From positions 1 through 40,541 of IMG/VR virus record IMGVR_UViG_3300038701_001570: a stretch of DNA of 40,541 nt. One strand, written 5' to 3'. The stretch comes from a virus. Shown here piece by piece: positions 7,213-14,705 of this stretch. Under the pieces are notes generated by a model. The model ran no database searches. It had not been told where the DNA came from and saw only the letters and a list, made by a program, of their open reading frames with translations. A program made the position numbers and the translations under genes. Numbering within the stretch: the stretch's first letter is position 1; every line of letters starts with the position of its first letter.

Positions 7213-8032
7213 TTGATTGAACTTTATCCTTTCGATCAATCGAATCTTGCGAGGAAAAAACAAGGTTGGGGAATCGTTGACTCAGTTTGTTCATGTTTGC
7301 TCGAACGATAGAAGCAAACTTGCAGCAGACGTTGTAAAGGTCTTGAGTGGAAGCACCACGAGTCCCATAAAGAAACATTGTTTTAAAGTGCATCCAGAAG
7401 TTCAAATCTTCAACATCTTTTTGTTTGTAGAAGAAATTCTTCTTTAACAAATCAACACCGTTATCAACGGTACTCAATAGCAACGTGGTACTGAAAGCAT
7501 CGGTCTTGTACATACCCTCCCCAGGGAAAGGTAATGTACCAAGGGTTTCCATGTTAATGCCATAGGCCAAGTGGCAAGCGATGGCATAGAACAATAAATC
7601 CCCTTGTTCTTCTAAAATGTTTTCTGTTGAATCACCGAGACTGTACTCTGCTACTTCGCCAGCAAACCCCATTACTGCATGAAATTGTGTAAGTTGTTTC
7701 CGCATCTTAGCTAAGGTGTTTTGATGCAACATGTACTCCGCGGTATTCATCGCAGGAGGGTTCTTCTCTTCCAAACAATTTATTAGGAATTGTGAAAGAG
7801 CGTCTAGGTGATCCACTGGAGCAAACAATTCATTAACCATTGTTGAATATGGCATAAAGAATCGTTGGAGTGCTCCAAAGAATTCTGTTTCTGTCAGCAT
7901 CGAAGGAGCACTGTGATGTTCTTCGATAAGTTCCGTTATTGCTTCTGGGGTATAGGAGGCTTTCAAGCCTTCCCAGGTGTATCCAGTGTGGCTAGGAGCA
8001 ATCATTGGAAAACTGCCGCGATTCAAAATCAT
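7139..8032 (-). CDS. MazG-like NTP pyrophosphohydrolase domain protein
   Basis: 297 aa. Residues about 115-160 match the all-alpha NTP-pyrophosphatase signature: GFAGEVAEY (E126, E129) followed by ILEEQGDLLFYAIACHLAYG (E141, E142, D145), the metal-binding residues. Phage MazG-like enzymes hydrolyse (d)NTPs or alarmones and tune nucleotide pools. The protein is longer than a simple MazG (about 100-120 aa). The flanking 110-residue N-terminal and 130-residue C-terminal parts are unrecognised. It is the second gene of the DNA-metabolism operon. Confidence 0.75.
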   Translation of the reverse strand: MILNRGSFPMIAPSHTGYTWEGLKASYTPEAITELIEEHHSAPSMLTETEFFGALQRFFMPYSTMVNELFAPVDHLDALSQFLINCLEEKNPPAMNTAEYMLHQNTLAKMRKQLTQFHAVMGFAGEVAEYSLGDSTENILEEQGDLLFYAIACHLAYGINMETLGTLPFPGEGMYKTDAFSTTLLLSTVDNGVDLLKKNFFYKQKDVEDLNFWMHFKTMFLYGTRGASTQDLYNVCCKFASIVRANMNKLSQRFPNLVFSSQDSIDRKDKVQSNGTEPACEEVQNVSAMPTGKSCIN

Positions 8033-8061
8033 TTTAATGTCTTTCTTAGGAGGGAGAAACT

Positions 8062-8754
8062 TCAGACGATCTTTTCAATGTCAGGCCCATACCCTTCGGC
8101 AAAAACAATTGTCTTAAACAGTGTGTCAAGTTTTAGGTGTGCTTTGATATGTGACAAATCAGCAAGCGATGGAAGATGCCATTGTGCTGCTTTTAGGTCA
8201 CCATCAAGTTTGCGTTGACGCATGTTTTCGATTTCTGTTTCTGAAAAGAAACGTGGGTCCATAAACTTTTGTTGTCGTAGCTCATTCCTACAATCTTGAA
8301 ACGTCATCATGACTTGTCGATATGAGGGATGGTAAATAAACCCGTGGTCATTGTAGAGCCAAGCATACAAAGGTTGTTGAACCATGTTTGCATACATAAC
8401 ACCTTGATTGTACTCACGACGTTTATACGACAGTTTTTCAAAGTAACCATAAATGGTTGTTCTTTGTTTCGGTGAGGTATATTCCTTTAAAAGTATTTTC
8501 CTCATTTGCTTGCGTGTCATTGGAGTACCCTTCGTGGCACTCATTTCATTCTGAAGAATTACCGACGCTAGAAAGTGAACAATGGTTACGTTTGTTGAAC
8601 GTCCCCGTTGCAAGTGAATTGATCGTGTCGGTTTCTTCTTTGAAGGTAACGGGTCATAGCGAGTAGGAACCTCATAATAGGAACGTCGCAAGACTCGTGA
8701 AGTTGGGTTCAGCGAAACTTCTTCGATGACCGCTGTTGTTAGCGTGTAAGACAT
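8062..8754 (-). CDS. hypothetical protein, first gene of the DNA-metabolism operon
   Basis: 230 aa, not recognised. It is basic in the first half (RVLRRSYYEV, KKKPTRSIHL) with a helical MTRKQMRKILLKEYTSPKQR segment that could be a DNA-binding helix pair, though no confident HTH can be called. The start at 8754 lies 23 bases downstream of one copy of the composite promoter/operator element, so it is the first product of this operon and a candidate regulator or replication protein. Confidence 0.7.
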   Translation of the reverse strand: MSYTLTTAVIEEVSLNPTSRVLRRSYYEVPTRYDPLPSKKKPTRSIHLQRGRSTNVTIVHFLASVILQNEMSATKGTPMTRKQMRKILLKEYTSPKQRTTIYGYFEKLSYKRREYNQGVMYANMVQQPLYAWLYNDHGFIYHPSYRQVMMTFQDCRNELRQQKFMDPRFFSETEIENMRQRKLDGDLKAAQWHLPSLADLSHIKAHLKLDTLFKTIVFAEGYGPDIEKIV

Positions 8755-8776
8755 AAAACAAATAAATCATTAAAAG

Positions 8777-8807
8777 AAGTATGATACTTTTCCCATTCCG
8801 GTCGGAG
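8777..8807 (-). promoter_or_regulatory. composite promoter/operator element, copy 1
   Basis: A perfect 13-bp palindrome AAGTATGATACTT (8777-8789), 8-nt spacer, then CCGGTCGGAG (8798-8807). On the minus strand the order is CTCCGACCGG, spacer, AAGTATCATACTT, then the gene start at 8754 after 22 bases. The palindrome contains a TATSAT hexamer that could serve as a -10 box. CCGGT/ACCGG (8798-8802 with 8811-8815) can also form a small hairpin. Two other copies occur at 8883-8914 and 21990-22021 with nearly the same spacing. Confidence 0.6.
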
Positions 8808-8832
8808 AAAACCGGCGAGCAATAACAATCCC

Positions 8833-8861
8833 AAAAACCCCCGATAGTGTCAACGGGGGTT
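8833..8861 (-). terminator. rho-independent terminator between copies 1 and 2 of the promoter element
   Basis: A 7-bp GC-rich stem (8837-8843 ACCCCCG with 8854-8860 CGGGGGT), 10-nt loop, followed on the minus strand by five T. It follows the gene at 8916-9335 and would end the late/structural transcript. Because promoter copy 2 lies upstream of it and copy 1 downstream, it may also act as an attenuator for transcripts from copy 2. The loop includes TTGACA, which could be coincidental. Confidence 0.8.
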
Positions 8862-8882
8862 CCAAGAAAATTTTGAAAAAAC

Positions 8883-8914
8883 AAGTATCATACTTCTTAG
8901 GAATCCGATCGGTG
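8883..8914 (-). promoter_or_regulatory. composite promoter/operator element, copy 2
   Basis: AAGTATCATACTT (8883-8895), 9-nt spacer, CCGATCGGTG (8905-8914). It starts immediately after the stop of the gene at 8916 and lies upstream of the terminator on the minus strand. The spacer sequence differs from the other copies while both boxes are conserved, as expected for a protein-binding or promoter element. Confidence 0.6.
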
Positions 8915-8915
8915 T

Positions 8916-9335
8916 TTAATCGTTAATATCAATTAAATCCATTGGCTGACTTTGAGCAATTTCAATCCCTTTCTCCATTGTTTTAAATGAAGGTTTAGGA
9001 GCGGTCATCTCTTTTCGGATTTGACATAGCAATTGAAAGGTTGGAACTTTTGATAAATTGAATTTGTTCAGCCTGTAAAAGAAATCCTCGTTAACTTGAG
9101 GAAACAAACTTTTGAGTTTAACTATTTGCTCGGTAAAGTATGCAGGCCAAAAGTCTTTAGGACATTTCATTCTAAGGTTCGGCACGCCCATAGGATGATG
9201 CAAAGCTCCGCGTTTTGTTGGGTGTCTTTTAATTGTTATTGCAAGACACTGTTCATACCCATTTTCGTTTGTGTAGTGTTCGCAGTTGCGACAGATGGAT
9301 AATCGAGTAGCTATGATTTTTTCTTTGTCAATCAT
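8916..9335 (-). CDS. putative zinc-binding small protein
   Basis: 139 aa. The N-terminus has C15-x2-C18 followed by C30 (SICRNCEHYTNENGYEQC) and a further Cys-Pro near residue 59, consistent with a zinc site. The C-terminus is acidic (PMDLIDIND). No family recognised. Its ATG overlaps the stop of the 658-aa structural gene (ATGA), so it is translationally coupled to it. It is the last gene before the terminator at 8833-8861, so it ends the structural operon. An assembly or tail-completion role is possible but unproven. Confidence 0.65.
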   Translation of the reverse strand: MIDKEKIIATRLSICRNCEHYTNENGYEQCLAITIKRHPTKRGALHHPMGVPNLRMKCPKDFWPAYFTEQIVKLKSLFPQVNEDFFYRLNKFNLSKVPTFQLLCQIRKEMTAPKPSFKTMEKGIEIAQSQPMDLIDIND

Positions 9336-11308
9336 TCTAGTACACCAGTCAAAGTGTGAGTAAACGAATTAAAGTAATTTGCAATGTAGGTAGCCCATGC
9401 AGTTGCATACGATTCTTTTGTTGTATTTTGAATTGTCAAAGAAGGTTTCGGGGTAACTCCTGTTCCAGCGGTTACGACTCCAGCAAGCAATCCAGATACC
9501 GAATCTAATTCATAAGGTAGAAAGAATCGATTAGGAGAAGAGGAATACTCTTTATTGTTAAACGTAAGTTTATTGTTAACAATCGCGTAGGGGACTTTAA
9601 TTTGTAAGGTACTGTAGTAATCTTTAAAGAACCCTATCAACAGAGCATGGTAGTCCGGGTTATCCGCAGAGTTATATGATGTTCCCGTATAGAGAGTATC
9701 AATATACGAGCCAATTTCTGCATCCGTACTTGTCATCGTTAAATTAAAAGTAATAGCTTCGGGCAAATTATCTCCAGTATAACTGGGATCAGGATTAACA
9801 CCTTTTCTGTAAGCTCCTGCACTTGGAACAGAGTACACGTATAAAGGTTGATCGTATCCATCAGACACAAAGTAAGAATACTTAATATTTCCATTGTGAA
9901 ATAAGTCAGATGGAAGAGGGTTTGGAATTGCCCGTTCAAACTTTAAGTATTCTAACGGATCACCTTCAAAGGTCATTTGTCTTGCAAGAGGTGTTCGAGA
10001 CTCCACTGTTTCTACGCTAACACGTCCAGTTGGTGCTACAGATATTTCAACAATGGATGGAACTTGTTTTGTTAAATCCAAATTGAAAGAACCACTTAAG
10101 TTATCAGTATCGACTAAAAGAGAATCGGTTATGGATTCTCCATCTGCTCTAATTACGTCAACAAGATGCATATAGTCATCTGTCATTGATTCGACATACC
10201 CTCGCATCTTTACCACGTAGTAGTTTTGATCGTAATCCAAAGCAACTTTAGGGTACTGCATCTTCCGATCAAAATGCTGAACAACGTATTTTAAATCTCC
10301 TCCAGAAAAAACAATTGAAAGTTTACTCCATTGTCCTTCGTAAAAGTATTCTGGGGGAAGGTAGTGGGTTTCGAAAGACGCATTACAGTAAATGTTGATT
10401 CTGGCTGCATCCAGAATTTCTTGTACTTGGGAATCTACGATGTTCACATACGAACCGTAGTACGGAGAAAGCACTACGACTTCTTCTTCTTTCTGAATGT
10501 ACATCTCATCCATGATAGGCCAAAGTAATTTCTCGTATCGAATCTCATCCCATTTTCGAATCCGAGTTCTTTTCTTAAAAAGAATTTCATTCTTTATTGT
10601 TGTTACAGTCTCACCTTCAATTTCTTCTGAAATACGAACAGGCTTAATCAAAACTCGATAGCCCATTGCGTAACAAAATTCATGAATGCAATCCAACTTA
10701 GTTCGCTGATACCATCTTAGTTCTTCTGGACATAATGCCGGAAATGGTTGAACTGTTTCGTCATCAAAGAAGAACTTATTGTTAGTAAATAGCTCTTTGA
10801 ATGCATCCCAAGTGATGATGTCATAAGCTACTTCAAAAATTTGATCTAATGCTGCGGACACTCCTGGGAGGCGAAAGAGTGACTTTTCGACAAACTGTCG
10901 GTCCATCACATACTTAATCTCACGAATCTCTAGTACAACAACTGTCGGCATCGGAGCATTGTCTTCATAAACAATTTCATCGTCGTCGTCATAAATGATT
11001 TCTCCGAACTCGTCTCTTTGAGGTACAAGTGGTCGTTCGTGTGTGTACTTGTTCTCTACAACAAACATCTGTTCATAGACGTAGAAGGGGAACCCTTCAG
11101 CTTCGTTGTCTGGTCCTGCTGGGTCTTCTTCAACTTCTTTTTGATAGTTGAGGTTCCGAACTTGCAATAATACTTCTTCATTAATTGAAGGAGCTTGTTC
11201 ATAGTACATTGCAATAATTGATTTCCAGCAGTTTCCTGAATCAGAAAGATGAAGCTCATTTCTAAAGCCTGGGAGATCAACTAAAGGAAAGCCATTAATG
11301 TAAATCAT
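9332..11308 (-). CDS. large hypothetical structural protein, 658 aa
   Basis: No family recognised. It opens with a short domain (MIYINGFPLVDLPGFRNELH), has an acidic loop near residue 107-121 (GEIIYDDDDEIVYEDN), and its second half is rich in beta-strand-forming Tyr, Val, Thr and Ser residues (VYSVPSAG, NNKLTFNNKEYSSS). It overlaps the next upstream gene by one base (TAATG). Position behind portal and tail genes and composition suggest a virion component, perhaps a baseplate, tail-tip or neck protein. Two copies of the CTGGG-purine motif lie within it (exact at 10864-10871, variant near 10351). Confidence 0.65.
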   Translation of the reverse strand: MIYINGFPLVDLPGFRNELHLSDSGNCWKSIIAMYYEQAPSINEEVLLQVRNLNYQKEVEEDPAGPDNEAEGFPFYVYEQMFVVENKYTHERPLVPQRDEFGEIIYDDDDEIVYEDNAPMPTVVVLEIREIKYVMDRQFVEKSLFRLPGVSAALDQIFEVAYDIITWDAFKELFTNNKFFFDDETVQPFPALCPEELRWYQRTKLDCIHEFCYAMGYRVLIKPVRISEEIEGETVTTIKNEILFKKRTRIRKWDEIRYEKLLWPIMDEMYIQKEEEVVVLSPYYGSYVNIVDSQVQEILDAARINIYCNASFETHYLPPEYFYEGQWSKLSIVFSGGDLKYVVQHFDRKMQYPKVALDYDQNYYVVKMRGYVESMTDDYMHLVDVIRADGESITDSLLVDTDNLSGSFNLDLTKQVPSIVEISVAPTGRVSVETVESRTPLARQMTFEGDPLEYLKFERAIPNPLPSDLFHNGNIKYSYFVSDGYDQPLYVYSVPSAGAYRKGVNPDPSYTGDNLPEAITFNLTMTSTDAEIGSYIDTLYTGTSYNSADNPDYHALLIGFFKDYYSTLQIKVPYAIVNNKLTFNNKEYSSSPNRFFLPYELDSVSGLLAGVVTAGTGVTPKPSLTIQNTTKESYATAWATYIANYFNSFTHTLTGVLE

Positions 11309-12876
11309 TATAGTTCGCTCATTTGAGGAGAGATTAAGGTTGGGAAGTCGTAAACTTTACATTCAATGTCATATGCTGCTTGAGGCGGGATTCCTGTTGA
11401 GCCGTATCCTTTTTGTGCATTAAGAGCATTGCAGTATGTAGTTGATAAGGTAGAGTCAACGTTAACGCCATGTCCATTCATTGTTATCGGGTAATCTAGC
11501 AAATCACCAAAATCAAGAACGTTTGGAAACTTCTTCAGAGGCAAACAGATTGGTGTAAAGCAATCGGAATAAAATACTTGAAGAGTCATTGCATGAGACC
11601 CTACAAACCAAACAAGATAATCATTGAAAGTGATTGTTGGCAACCGATTAGCAGGTATCCTCAAAGTTAGATTAAAAAGATTTAAATCTTTTCCTACATT
11701 GCTTGTGAAAAAATTTGAAACTCTATCTAAGTATGTACGATACACATGACGTGTTCGCGTTATCAAATTAGAAGCTGGTTGAAAAGGTATTCCTTTAATT
11801 GCGTCTGTTAGAACAGAACTAAAAACCGGAGGATTAGTGTATGCTGGTTCTGGAAAAATAGGTGACCCAACATCTCGAAACATATAAAAACGTTTATCGA
11901 GGTGTTCTATCATGTGAGGGTTAGAAGCATCTGCTCGATACATATCATCTTTTATGTATGAACGCGATGTTTCGTAATACGGTATTCGTGGGGCCGAATA
12001 TAAATACAAAACCGACGAAGGAACTTCTGCTTCTACTTCGTCTTCTTTTCCTTCAAGTTTGAAACTTTTAGTAGTTAAACTATTTGTTGTGTACGCCGTT
12101 TCGTCAGAAGAATTGTTAATAGTAAACGATCCCGCCATTTCTCGATAGAAGATGGTGTCGTCTTGTCCTGATGCTCCCGCAGCCAATACCGTCCCATTTC
12201 TGGGATTAAAGGTTCTGATTGGTGAGTTCGATGATCCTACAACTGGCAATCGATAAGGGTTTAACCATCCATAGTCATAAATGCTGCTTAAGTTAACCCC
12301 TGTGTATACGTTTGATTTAACACTAAAAACATTATTACTTTCTGTGTAGGTCGGTGAGGCAGGTAACGTTGAAAGTTTTGCAGGCCAATCGGAATCTCGT
12401 GCTGTTATCAAATCATCTCGAAACAACGTTGCAAAATTTACCTTCTGTAACAAAAAGTAATACGCGAAAGTACCGATAGGTTCTGCTTCAAAAATCGGAG
12501 TTATATCGTCCAAATGTTCATTGATCTCATCAACCCAAGTATCTGCTAAATCAATTAATTGAGTTAACCGAAGTTTCACTAGCTCATCCCGATACGAAGG
12601 ATAAATCATGAAGTTAGCCACCATTGGAATTGGTGGTTCTTTAGTTAACTTCAATACTCTTCTATAGTAAGCAGGACTTGCATCAGAACTATACGCCCAA
12701 GGAGGTAAATTAATAAAATAAAGCTTATCTCTTCCAAGAGTGTTTACTTCGTTAACTCCGATTGTTTCTGGGAGGGTAGCGGCTAGCCCTTTCGTAACTG
12801 GCGTACTGAAATTGACAATTTGTCTATTCCGCCCCTCGATGTCACCCAGATCAGGCAAGTCATAATTAATTGGCAT
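11308..12876 (-). CDS. large hypothetical structural protein, 522 aa
   Basis: No family recognised. The protein is rich in Tyr, Pro, Asn and Ser with alternating hydrophobic residues typical of beta-rich virion proteins (for example RLPVVGSSNSPIRTFNPRNG). It has no signal peptide or membrane segment. Its neighbours are the portal gene upstream, separated by a terminator, and the 658-aa gene downstream with a one-base overlap. It probably forms part of the portal/neck or tail tip together with the 658-aa protein. Confidence 0.65.
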   Translation of the reverse strand: MPINYDLPDLGDIEGRNRQIVNFSTPVTKGLAATLPETIGVNEVNTLGRDKLYFINLPPWAYSSDASPAYYRRVLKLTKEPPIPMVANFMIYPSYRDELVKLRLTQLIDLADTWVDEINEHLDDITPIFEAEPIGTFAYYFLLQKVNFATLFRDDLITARDSDWPAKLSTLPASPTYTESNNVFSVKSNVYTGVNLSSIYDYGWLNPYRLPVVGSSNSPIRTFNPRNGTVLAAGASGQDDTIFYREMAGSFTINNSSDETAYTTNSLTTKSFKLEGKEDEVEAEVPSSVLYLYSAPRIPYYETSRSYIKDDMYRADASNPHMIEHLDKRFYMFRDVGSPIFPEPAYTNPPVFSSVLTDAIKGIPFQPASNLITRTRHVYRTYLDRVSNFFTSNVGKDLNLFNLTLRIPANRLPTITFNDYLVWFVGSHAMTLQVFYSDCFTPICLPLKKFPNVLDFGDLLDYPITMNGHGVNVDSTLSTTYCNALNAQKGYGSTGIPPQAAYDIECKVYDFPTLISPQMSEL

Positions 12877-12891
12877 TCTGTAACTCCATAG

Positions 12892-12928
12892 AAAAACCCC
12901 AGATTAATGATAACATCAATCCGGGGTT
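12892..12928 (-). terminator. rho-independent terminator downstream of the portal gene
   Basis: AACCCCAGATT (12895-12905) pairs with AATCCGGGGTT (12918-12928) with one mismatch, an 11-position stem with a 12-nt loop. On the minus strand it is followed by five T. It lies 6 bases after the portal stop and separates it from the 522-aa gene, so portal and downstream genes may be expressed at different levels. Confidence 0.85.
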
Positions 12929-12933
12929 AATGA

Positions 12934-14172
12934 TTAAGCTGAGGTTTCGGTTTGGCTGTCACGCGAAGATAAAGGATCAGGAATTTCTTGTTCCTCTTCT
13001 TCTCCATCTTCAGGAATGATCTGCTCGATTGAATATTCGTCGGACAGATTATTACATGGAAGTTCAACCAATGTTCGTAGAATTTGATTGTCTACGTCTG
13101 TTAGCACTTCGCTAACCATTGGAGCAAGAGAAGCTAGGAACGCTAAGAAAGGAACCTTTCGCCCTGTGCTGCTTCCCATTCCTCCTGAAGAGTCTGCTTC
13201 CACAACTTCTGGTGGGATTCCCATCCCTTCGAAGTATTCATTCTTAAGATCGTCACCATATACGTCCAGGCCGTCAGGTGAGCGACGGGAGGTTGGTTCT
13301 TCAAACTGCCAAAGACGCCCATCCTTTCCAGGTACAGTATCGGAGCATGGAAGCACACGGTACGATCCAGAAACCGTTGCGTGCATGATTTCCAACGCGA
13401 TATCCATATTGTTTCGTGCTTCTCCTGTTTCTTTGTCAATTGATTCCCCAGTGGGAAAATACAAAGTTCCAGAATCATAACTGCAACGATAAAACCAGTT
13501 CCGTCGTACATCGCGTGCTCCGCCACGAGTCCAATTTTCGTGCCAAGGTAGATGAGCATCTCGCAAACGGGAACAACCCAAAAAAGGATCAATGTCTCTT
13601 TGATGGATATGAATAAAGGCTTTGGGAAACCTGACTCGTTTGTGTTGCCGTTCAACATAAAACCCTGTTAACTTTCCGTGTTTGCTCATCGGGTTACAAG
13701 TCATTGGGTCGTAGGTTGATAATGACTTATAAACAATTTTTCCATCCTTGTCTCGCTCATAAATAATCTGGTTTGGCGAGAACCCCCATTCAATTGCTCG
13801 AAGGGCTTTGAATAATCCGTCTACCCAAAAACGTTTTAATGTCTTTAACACGAAGTCCGCAGTTTCTTTGCTTTCGGACTTAACAACGTAGCTAAAGTAA
13901 TAATCGTTGTTTTGGATAGCTCGTTGAATTCCTGGTTTTGCTGCTTCTTCTTCTGAAAAGAATTTGGTGAAAGCAAACATTGGTCCCTTCAATAAGCGAA
14001 GTGCATATTTAATGCGAGCATCACGTAGCATCAAGGGAATTGTGTTATAAGCAAAGAAAGGTATTTGGTGAGCATACCTCTCATCACCATGGACGTATCC
14101 AAGGTTATAGTTTCGTTGGGGACGATAATGCTCCAACAAGTTAATCGCATTAGCGGCTGGATTTCGACTCAT
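12934..14172 (-). CDS. portal protein, DUF935/Mu gp29-like
   Basis: 412 aa. Features of the DUF935 portal family are visible: ALRAIEWGFSPNQIIYE in the middle, a FIHIHQRDIDPFLGCSRLRD segment, a MGIPPEVVEADSS region followed by GMGSSTGRKVP, and DVDNQILRTLVELPCN near the end. Twelve copies would form the DNA-entry ring at the capsid vertex. The last 35 residues are acidic. The location is abnormal: about 22 kb from the terminase and on the far side of the tape-measure gene, instead of between terminase and protease. The start overlaps the previous 70-aa gene by 23 bases. Confidence 0.8.
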   Translation of the reverse strand: MSRNPAANAINLLEHYRPQRNYNLGYVHGDERYAHQIPFFAYNTIPLMLRDARIKYALRLLKGPMFAFTKFFSEEEAAKPGIQRAIQNNDYYFSYVVKSESKETADFVLKTLKRFWVDGLFKALRAIEWGFSPNQIIYERDKDGKIVYKSLSTYDPMTCNPMSKHGKLTGFYVERQHKRVRFPKAFIHIHQRDIDPFLGCSRLRDAHLPWHENWTRGGARDVRRNWFYRCSYDSGTLYFPTGESIDKETGEARNNMDIALEIMHATVSGSYRVLPCSDTVPGKDGRLWQFEEPTSRRSPDGLDVYGDDLKNEYFEGMGIPPEVVEADSSGGMGSSTGRKVPFLAFLASLAPMVSEVLTDVDNQILRTLVELPCNNLSDEYSIEQIIPEDGEEEEQEIPDPLSSRDSQTETSA

Positions 14173-14362
14173 TTTTGGATACTGCCATAGCTAGACGTGA
14201 GGCTTGAAGTTCCCCATAGGCTAGGACGCCTAGTTTGTATGCGGAGTTTGCATCAAGTTTAGGGGTGAATGCTTTTTCTAATGTTTGTTCAGCTCGAATG
14301 TGAGGTAGAGCCAGGGCTAGATAACGAAAGTCACTAGCCCTAGACACTACTAAACAATTCAT
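14150..14362 (-). CDS. small hypothetical protein, 70 aa
   Basis: A small, mostly helical protein (ASDFRYLALALPHIRAEQTL) with a Ser/Lys-rich C-terminus, not recognised. It starts in an ATGA overlap with the upstream 97-aa gene and overlaps the portal start by 23 bases, so the three genes are translationally coupled. Two adjacent small genes between tail and portal genes could be assembly factors. Confidence 0.6.
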   Translation of the reverse strand: MNCLVVSRASDFRYLALALPHIRAEQTLEKAFTPKLDANSAYKLGVLAYGELQASRLAMAVSKNESKSSR

Positions 14363-14652
14363 TCTGTGGAGGGTGCGGATTCTTGTGATAATTTTTTTTT
14401 GATTTCAGCAATCATATCTGATACTGCATCAAACAAGAAAGCCGCCTGAGTCGAAGAAATATCTTTATTGTATTTCTTCTTAAACTTGGAAGGAAACAAT
14501 GTTTTCCATTCTACACCTTGAGGCTTAGCTTCTTCGATGGTTTTGAAGACAAGGTCTTCAAGTTCGAGAATATCCACGTCAAGGGTATCGTTACCAAGAG
14601 TAACGGTAACAGTGGTTTCAGATTCATCTGGGAGAAAGATGGAGCGAGTCAT
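14359..14652 (-). CDS. small hypothetical protein, 97 aa, possible tail-assembly factor
   Basis: Start chosen at the ATG at 14652, which has AGGA 6 nt upstream; a TTG at 14709 would extend it but has no good site. The N-terminus is beta-rich (LPDESETTVTVTL, DVDILELEDL) and the C-terminus helical and charged (AFLFDAVSDMIAEIKKKL). No family is recognised. Small acidic proteins like this near tail genes are often assembly chaperones, but no frameshift signal typical of gpG/gpGT chaperones was seen. Confidence 0.6.
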   Translation of the reverse strand: MTRSIFLPDESETTVTVTLGNDTLDVDILELEDLVFKTIEEAKPQGVEWKTLFPSKFKKKYNKDISSTQAAFLFDAVSDMIAEIKKKLSQESAPSTE

Positions 14653-14705
14653 ATCTGGTCCTATGGAAAGGGAAAAGGTTGATTGTAAAACGTTTTTCGT
14701 CTTCG

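Noticed and set aside
7213-7263. N-terminal extension of the UDG-like gene from a TTG codon
   Set aside because: The extension lies fully inside the MazG-like gene, adds no conserved residue and has no better ribosome binding site.
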